Assembly (NCBI GenBank): GCA_022402465.1
Contig: JAKRSH010000022.1
Coordinates: 62,001-126,000, forward strand
Length of the DNA: 64,000 bases
Direction of reading: 5' to 3'
From: Leptospiraceae bacterium
GTDB taxonomy: Bacteria; Spirochaetota; Leptospiria; Leptospirales; Leptospiraceae
Of the stretch, positions 60,202 through 64,000 are shown in pieces. The notes beneath the pieces were generated by a model that did not search any database, was not told the DNA's origin, and was given only the letters and a program-made list of their open reading frames with translations. The first letter of the stretch is position 1; each line of letters begins with the position of its first letter. The position numbers were made by a program, and so were the translations under genes.

Positions 60202-61224
60202 ATGATGCAAGTAAAACCCCAAGACAACCTTATTTCTTTATCGCAATTTCTGATTGAAGAGCAGCTTAAACTTCCTTATGCCACAGGAGGCTTTACTGCA
60301 CTTATGAGTCATTTGGTCTATGCTGCCAAAGTTGTTACTCGAGAAGTTAGAAAAGCTGGACTCTTAGATAACATTCTCGGTAGCAATAGCACACAAAATG
60401 TACAAGGCGAGACCCAGATGAAGCTGGATGAATATGCAGATCGTATTTTCACAAATGCACTTTCTATCTGTGGACATCTTTGTGTGATGGCTTCTGAGGA
60501 ACAAGAAGACCTGATTCATATACCCGAAGGTTATAAATGTGGTAAGTATACCATAGCTATAGATCCTTTAGATGGCTCATCCAATATTGATTCCAATGTT
60601 TCTATAGGAACGATTTTTTCTATTCACCGCCGCCAGGATATTGAAGCAAAAACTCCAGGTACCAAGGAAGACCTTTTGCAACCAGGACACAAACAAAGAT
60701 GTGCAGGTTACATTATATACGGATCTTCAACCATGTTAGTTCTCTCGACTGGCAATGGTGTTGTTGGATTTACCTTAGATCCTTCTTGTGGAGAATTCCT
60801 TCTTTCTCATCCGAATATGAAGATGCCTGAATCAGGCAGTATTTATTCTGTTAATGAAGGGAATTACAACTACTGGTCCCCTGAATTCCAAAACTATATC
60901 AAACATATCAAATCCATAGAAGATGATAAGCCAAGATCTGCTCGCTATATCGGCTCTCTAGTCGCAGACTTCCACCGCAACCTCTTGAAAGGCGGAATCT
61001 TCCTTTACCCAAATGACACAAAGTCGAATAAATTCCCCAATGGAAAATTGCGACTGCTTTATGAATCTGCTCCTATGGCATTTATAGCTGAACAAGCAGG
61101 GGGAATGGCAGTCACTATCAAAGGAGAACGCATCCTAGATCTTCATCCTAAGGAATTGCATGAACGATCTACCTTGATTGTTGGCTCTAAGAAAGATGTG
61201 GAGCAATTTTTAAATTTCATTTAG
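60202..61224 (+). CDS. fbp: Fructose-1,6-bisphosphatase class 1
   Basis: ORF 60133..61224, ATG at 60202 or 60205; AIDPLDGSSNIDSNVSIGTIFSI, KLRLLYESAPMAFIAEQAGG. Confidence 0.96.
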   Translation: MMQVKPQDNLISLSQFLIEEQLKLPYATGGFTALMSHLVYAAKVVTREVRKAGLLDNILGSNSTQNVQGETQMKLDEYADRIFTNALSICGHLCVMASEEQEDLIHIPEGYKCGKYTIAIDPLDGSSNIDSNVSIGTIFSIHRRQDIEAKTPGTKEDLLQPGHKQRCAGYIIYGSSTMLVLSTGNGVVGFTLDPSCGEFLLSHPNMKMPESGSIYSVNEGNYNYWSPEFQNYIKHIKSIEDDKPRSARYIGSLVADFHRNLLKGGIFLYPNDTKSNKFPNGKLRLLYESAPMAFIAEQAGGMAVTIKGERILDLHPKELHERSTLIVGSKKDVEQFLNFI

Positions 61225-61250
61225 CGTACGATTTCAATTCAAAATTTAAT

Positions 61251-61285
61251 AGAAAGAATCGCGTATAAGATGCACGGTTCTTTCT
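61251..61285 (+). terminator. Terminator-like stem-loop after fbp
   Basis: AGAAAGAATCG / CGGTTCTTTCT 11-bp stem (one G-T), 13-nt loop, followed by a T-rich CTGTTGTTTT. Confidence 0.45.
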
Positions 61286-61512
61286 CTGTTGTTTTGCAGA
61301 TGAAGCACAAGCAAATTTGATTTTCTTTTGACGATAAATCTTTAAGAATTTCCAACAAACATTTTCTTCTTTTTTCTAATAAATTTTTTATTTATGGATA
61401 CAAAGTTTAGAAATAAAAACTTTCCGTATCTTAATAAAAGCCAATTTCTATTGACAAAAATCTACTTTTTGCGAAAAAACAGTTAATAACGATTATTGCC
61501 CGAGGTCTTTCG

Positions 61513-64000
61513 ATGTACATCTCATATATGGTTAAAGAATTCAAGAATTTATTTACTGTTCTAATCGTTTCAATTTTAATCCTCCAATGCAATGCAGCCA
61601 ACGAAGCAGCGGACAGATTGTTGTTTGGAGTCACAGAGGCATTTGGCGGAACTCGGGAGGAAATTTCAGCCTCTACTACTTCAAGTTGTTCAACTTCAAT
61701 TACTGTTTCTACGAAAGAAGTAAGCATTCTAGAAGATGGAGATGTAAACTCAGTATTCAATGCAGCCTCTGATAATTTTTTAACAGATACTGACGTAGAT
61801 AATTCTGGAATCTATGCTGGCGCAGCTTGGGGCTATCGATCTTTCCAAAGTTGCATCTATCTTCCTACCGCATTTACGGGAAGTGTTGAAATTCCAGTGG
61901 CACTTACCAATCCTTATGATACAAGGATGACTATTTCCCATATTCCATACATTGCAAATGTTGCTCAAGTTGCTTCTTCTCCATTTCCTACTCTCCTTAC
62001 TTTCACAGCATCAGGGACCAACAGTCGACAATGCTTTACATTTACTAGAGTCATTGATGCTATTCGTAATCCTGTAGTTAGCCCAGCCACTATCAAATTT
62101 GACAAAGCAATCATGAAGAATGCTTCCAATGAAACTGTAACAGGCGCTTATACAGGAGAAGATCCTTGTGATATAACTGCAACTTTGGAAGATGACGAAG
62201 GTCCTGGGATTCGGGTATCGAATATAAACCAAATCATGGAAGAACCAGGAATAGCTACACCTAACAGCGGGACATTTCGAGTTGTACTTAGAACTGCTCC
62301 AACATCGAACGTAACCATAGGACTCAATGATACCTTCGATCCTATCAATGCAAATAACCGTGAAGGAAATGCCACACCCACATCCTTAACATTTACAACA
62401 GCCAATTGGAATACATTTCAAACTGTAACTGTTAACTCGAATGATGATCTGGAAGTGGATGGGCTGAAGATCTATGCAATAAGAACGAATCCTGCTGTAA
62501 GTAGCGATCCTGATTACAATGGACTAAAGCCGAGGGATGTGGTAATCTACAACCGGGACCAAAGTGTTCCAGGTTATGCCTATGAACGATTCGATGCAAC
62601 CACAGGAACTACAGCAGCGGCGGGTGGAACGATAACAGGATTTGCAACAGATGAATCCAATCGTATGGTATCCACTTACGCAACCTATAGGTTGAAGCTT
62701 CGATCCAAACCTACTGGCAATGTTACTCTTAATTTAAGTACTAACTGTGGAACAAAATGCCAATTGGTTACCACAAGTCTAACATTTACTCCATCCGATT
62801 GGAATACCTACCAAGAAATTCGGGTCGAAGGTCGAAGTGATGGTGCTAACACAGGAAATGTAGATTACAACGTCACCTTTACCGTAACATCCACAGATAC
62901 TACGTACAGCACAACAGTTGCTAGACCTGTTTTCTCTATACGATCTTGTGACAATGATGTAGCTAGATTGATTCAGCCTTGTAATTTTTCTGGTTCTCCC
63001 TTGGGAACCAGTGGAAGTAGACTATCTGGCGCTGAACCATCTGCGAATACCCAAATCTGGATGATCTCACAGAATAGCCCAGCAAGCACAACAACTGTAG
63101 GTTTATCAAGCTCAGATACAACCGAAGGGACAGTTCCTGGAAATGTAACAATTGACAACACGAATTACAATCGAATGGATACGGCAGGTTCCAATAGAAT
63201 AGTTCTTTCACATGCGGATGATGCTATCGTGGATGGTACAGTTGATTGGACAGTGATCACAGCTACATCTTCTGGGGGAATATCCTATGATCCTATTGAT
63301 GTTTTTGCAGCAACTACGGACAATGAAAATTACTATTATGTAAGAGTTACTGGAAATACCAGTGAAGATACAACAACCACCGCTACGATTGATGTATGCC
63401 TTGGTGCTAACAACCCTTCCAATCCAGTCACTCTGAATCTGGCTTGTACAGTAGCAGGTGATGAGTGTGGAAACCTCTCCACGGCAAGTATAGTATTTCC
63501 TGTAAATAGCCAAGTTGATATTGCAAATGCAAGCAATACAGGTTGCTCTAGTGACGCCAAGAAACAATCCTTTACTGTAACAGGTGCGGATGATACCTTC
63601 GCCGATGGAACCCAGATATTTACCGTTACTATGACCAAATCTACAACAGAACCTAACTATGCCGCTGCACCAGCCACAGTTTCTTCTGGAAACATTAACA
63701 ATTTAGACAATGAACCTGCAGGAAAGAGAGTATTTGTAACCTCAACTTCTTTCAATGGAGAAATGACAGCTCAAGGAGTATTAGGAGCAGACAGCAATTG
63801 CAATAGCAATAAGCCTGGTGGAGTGACAGGAACATATAAGGCTTTAATTGTAAGTAATGGAACAAATCCCGACGTATTAAACAATAGACCGTCTGTTACA
63901 GGATCGGTAGTAATCCAGCCGAATCTTCATTACTACCGATGCACGGGATCCACTTATGCAAATTGCAGTGATGAAAACGGAAGACTCTTTATAGCAGATG
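61513..64000 (+). CDS. Large repeat-containing putative lipoprotein with DUF1554-type region, truncated by the window edge
   Basis: ATG at 61513, frame read open to 64000; signal peptide and lipobox-like ILILQC; two SLTFT..WNT.Q modules; C-terminal KRVFVTSTSFNGEMTAQGVLGADSNCNSNKPGGVTGTYKALIVSNGTNPD. Confidence 0.85.
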   Translation, partial: MYISYMVKEFKNLFTVLIVSILILQCNAANEAADRLLFGVTEAFGGTREEISASTTSSCSTSITVSTKEVSILEDGDVNSVFNAASDNFLTDTDVDNSGIYAGAAWGYRSFQSCIYLPTAFTGSVEIPVALTNPYDTRMTISHIPYIANVAQVASSPFPTLLTFTASGTNSRQCFTFTRVIDAIRNPVVSPATIKFDKAIMKNASNETVTGAYTGEDPCDITATLEDDEGPGIRVSNINQIMEEPGIATPNSGTFRVVLRTAPTSNVTIGLNDTFDPINANNREGNATPTSLTFTTANWNTFQTVTVNSNDDLEVDGLKIYAIRTNPAVSSDPDYNGLKPRDVVIYNRDQSVPGYAYERFDATTGTTAAAGGTITGFATDESNRMVSTYATYRLKLRSKPTGNVTLNLSTNCGTKCQLVTTSLTFTPSDWNTYQEIRVEGRSDGANTGNVDYNVTFTVTSTDTTYSTTVARPVFSIRSCDNDVARLIQPCNFSGSPLGTSGSRLSGAEPSANTQIWMISQNSPASTTTVGLSSSDTTEGTVPGNVTIDNTNYNRMDTAGSNRIVLSHADDAIVDGTVDWTVITATSSGGISYDPIDVFAATTDNENYYYVRVTGNTSEDTTTTATIDVCLGANNPSNPVTLNLACTVAGDECGNLSTASIVFPVNSQVDIANASNTGCSSDAKKQSFTVTGADDTFADGTQIFTVTMTKSTTEPNYAAAPATVSSGNINNLDNEPAGKRVFVTSTSFNGEMTAQGVLGADSNCNSNKPGGVTGTYKALIVSNGTNPDVLNNRPSVTGSVVIQPNLHYYRCTGSTYANCSDENGRLFIAD

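Noticed and set aside
61431-63638. Several minus-strand ORFs (61431..61760, 61780..61968, 62148..62405, 63208..63567, 63336..63638)
   Set aside because: All lie opposite the continuous plus-strand lipoprotein frame starting at 61513

Overview
The window is a gene-dense, AT-rich chromosomal segment of about 64 kb. Gene content suggests a spirochaete, most likely Leptospira: a FlaB-type flagellin, many lipoproteins with relaxed lipoboxes, a DUF1554-type lipoprotein, a CHASE2 adenylate cyclase and frequent TTG starts. This assignment is inference; no 16S rRNA is present. Recognisable blocks are the rimP-nusA-infB-rbfA-truB operon (minus strand, 0-5.8 kb), a tandem PPK2 pair, a TPR protein, a minimal ABC module, tRNA-Asp(GTC), mgtE/CDF metal transporters, uvrA, a signalling/proteolysis neighbourhood (SppA-like, hybrid histidine kinase, CHASE2 cyclase, M48-SH3 protease), a lipoprotein plus FadL-like OMP, a divergent flagellin, a ParA-FAD oxidase-hydrolase operon beside an orphan YopX-family gene, the macromolecular-synthesis operon rpsU-yqeY-dnaG-rpoD-tyrS, fbp, and a large lipoprotein gene that runs off the right edge and is absent from the ORF track. 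No rRNA, CRISPR array, IS element or obvious prophage was seen. The items most worth a second look are: (1) a two-domain PPK2 apparently split into a degenerate and an intact half with an ATGA overlap; (2) a membrane-anchored TPR protein whose C-terminus resembles a catalytically degenerate Mrr/restriction-endonuclease fold, divergent from a minimal FtsX/MacB-like ABC module, with palindromes on both start codons; (3) a 38-codon small ORF at 52134-52249 broken by a single-base frameshift in an A5 tract; (4) M48-SH3 protease coupled to a CHASE2 cyclase; (5) the edge-truncated DUF1554-type lipoprotein. All family calls are by eye from motifs; no database search was run.
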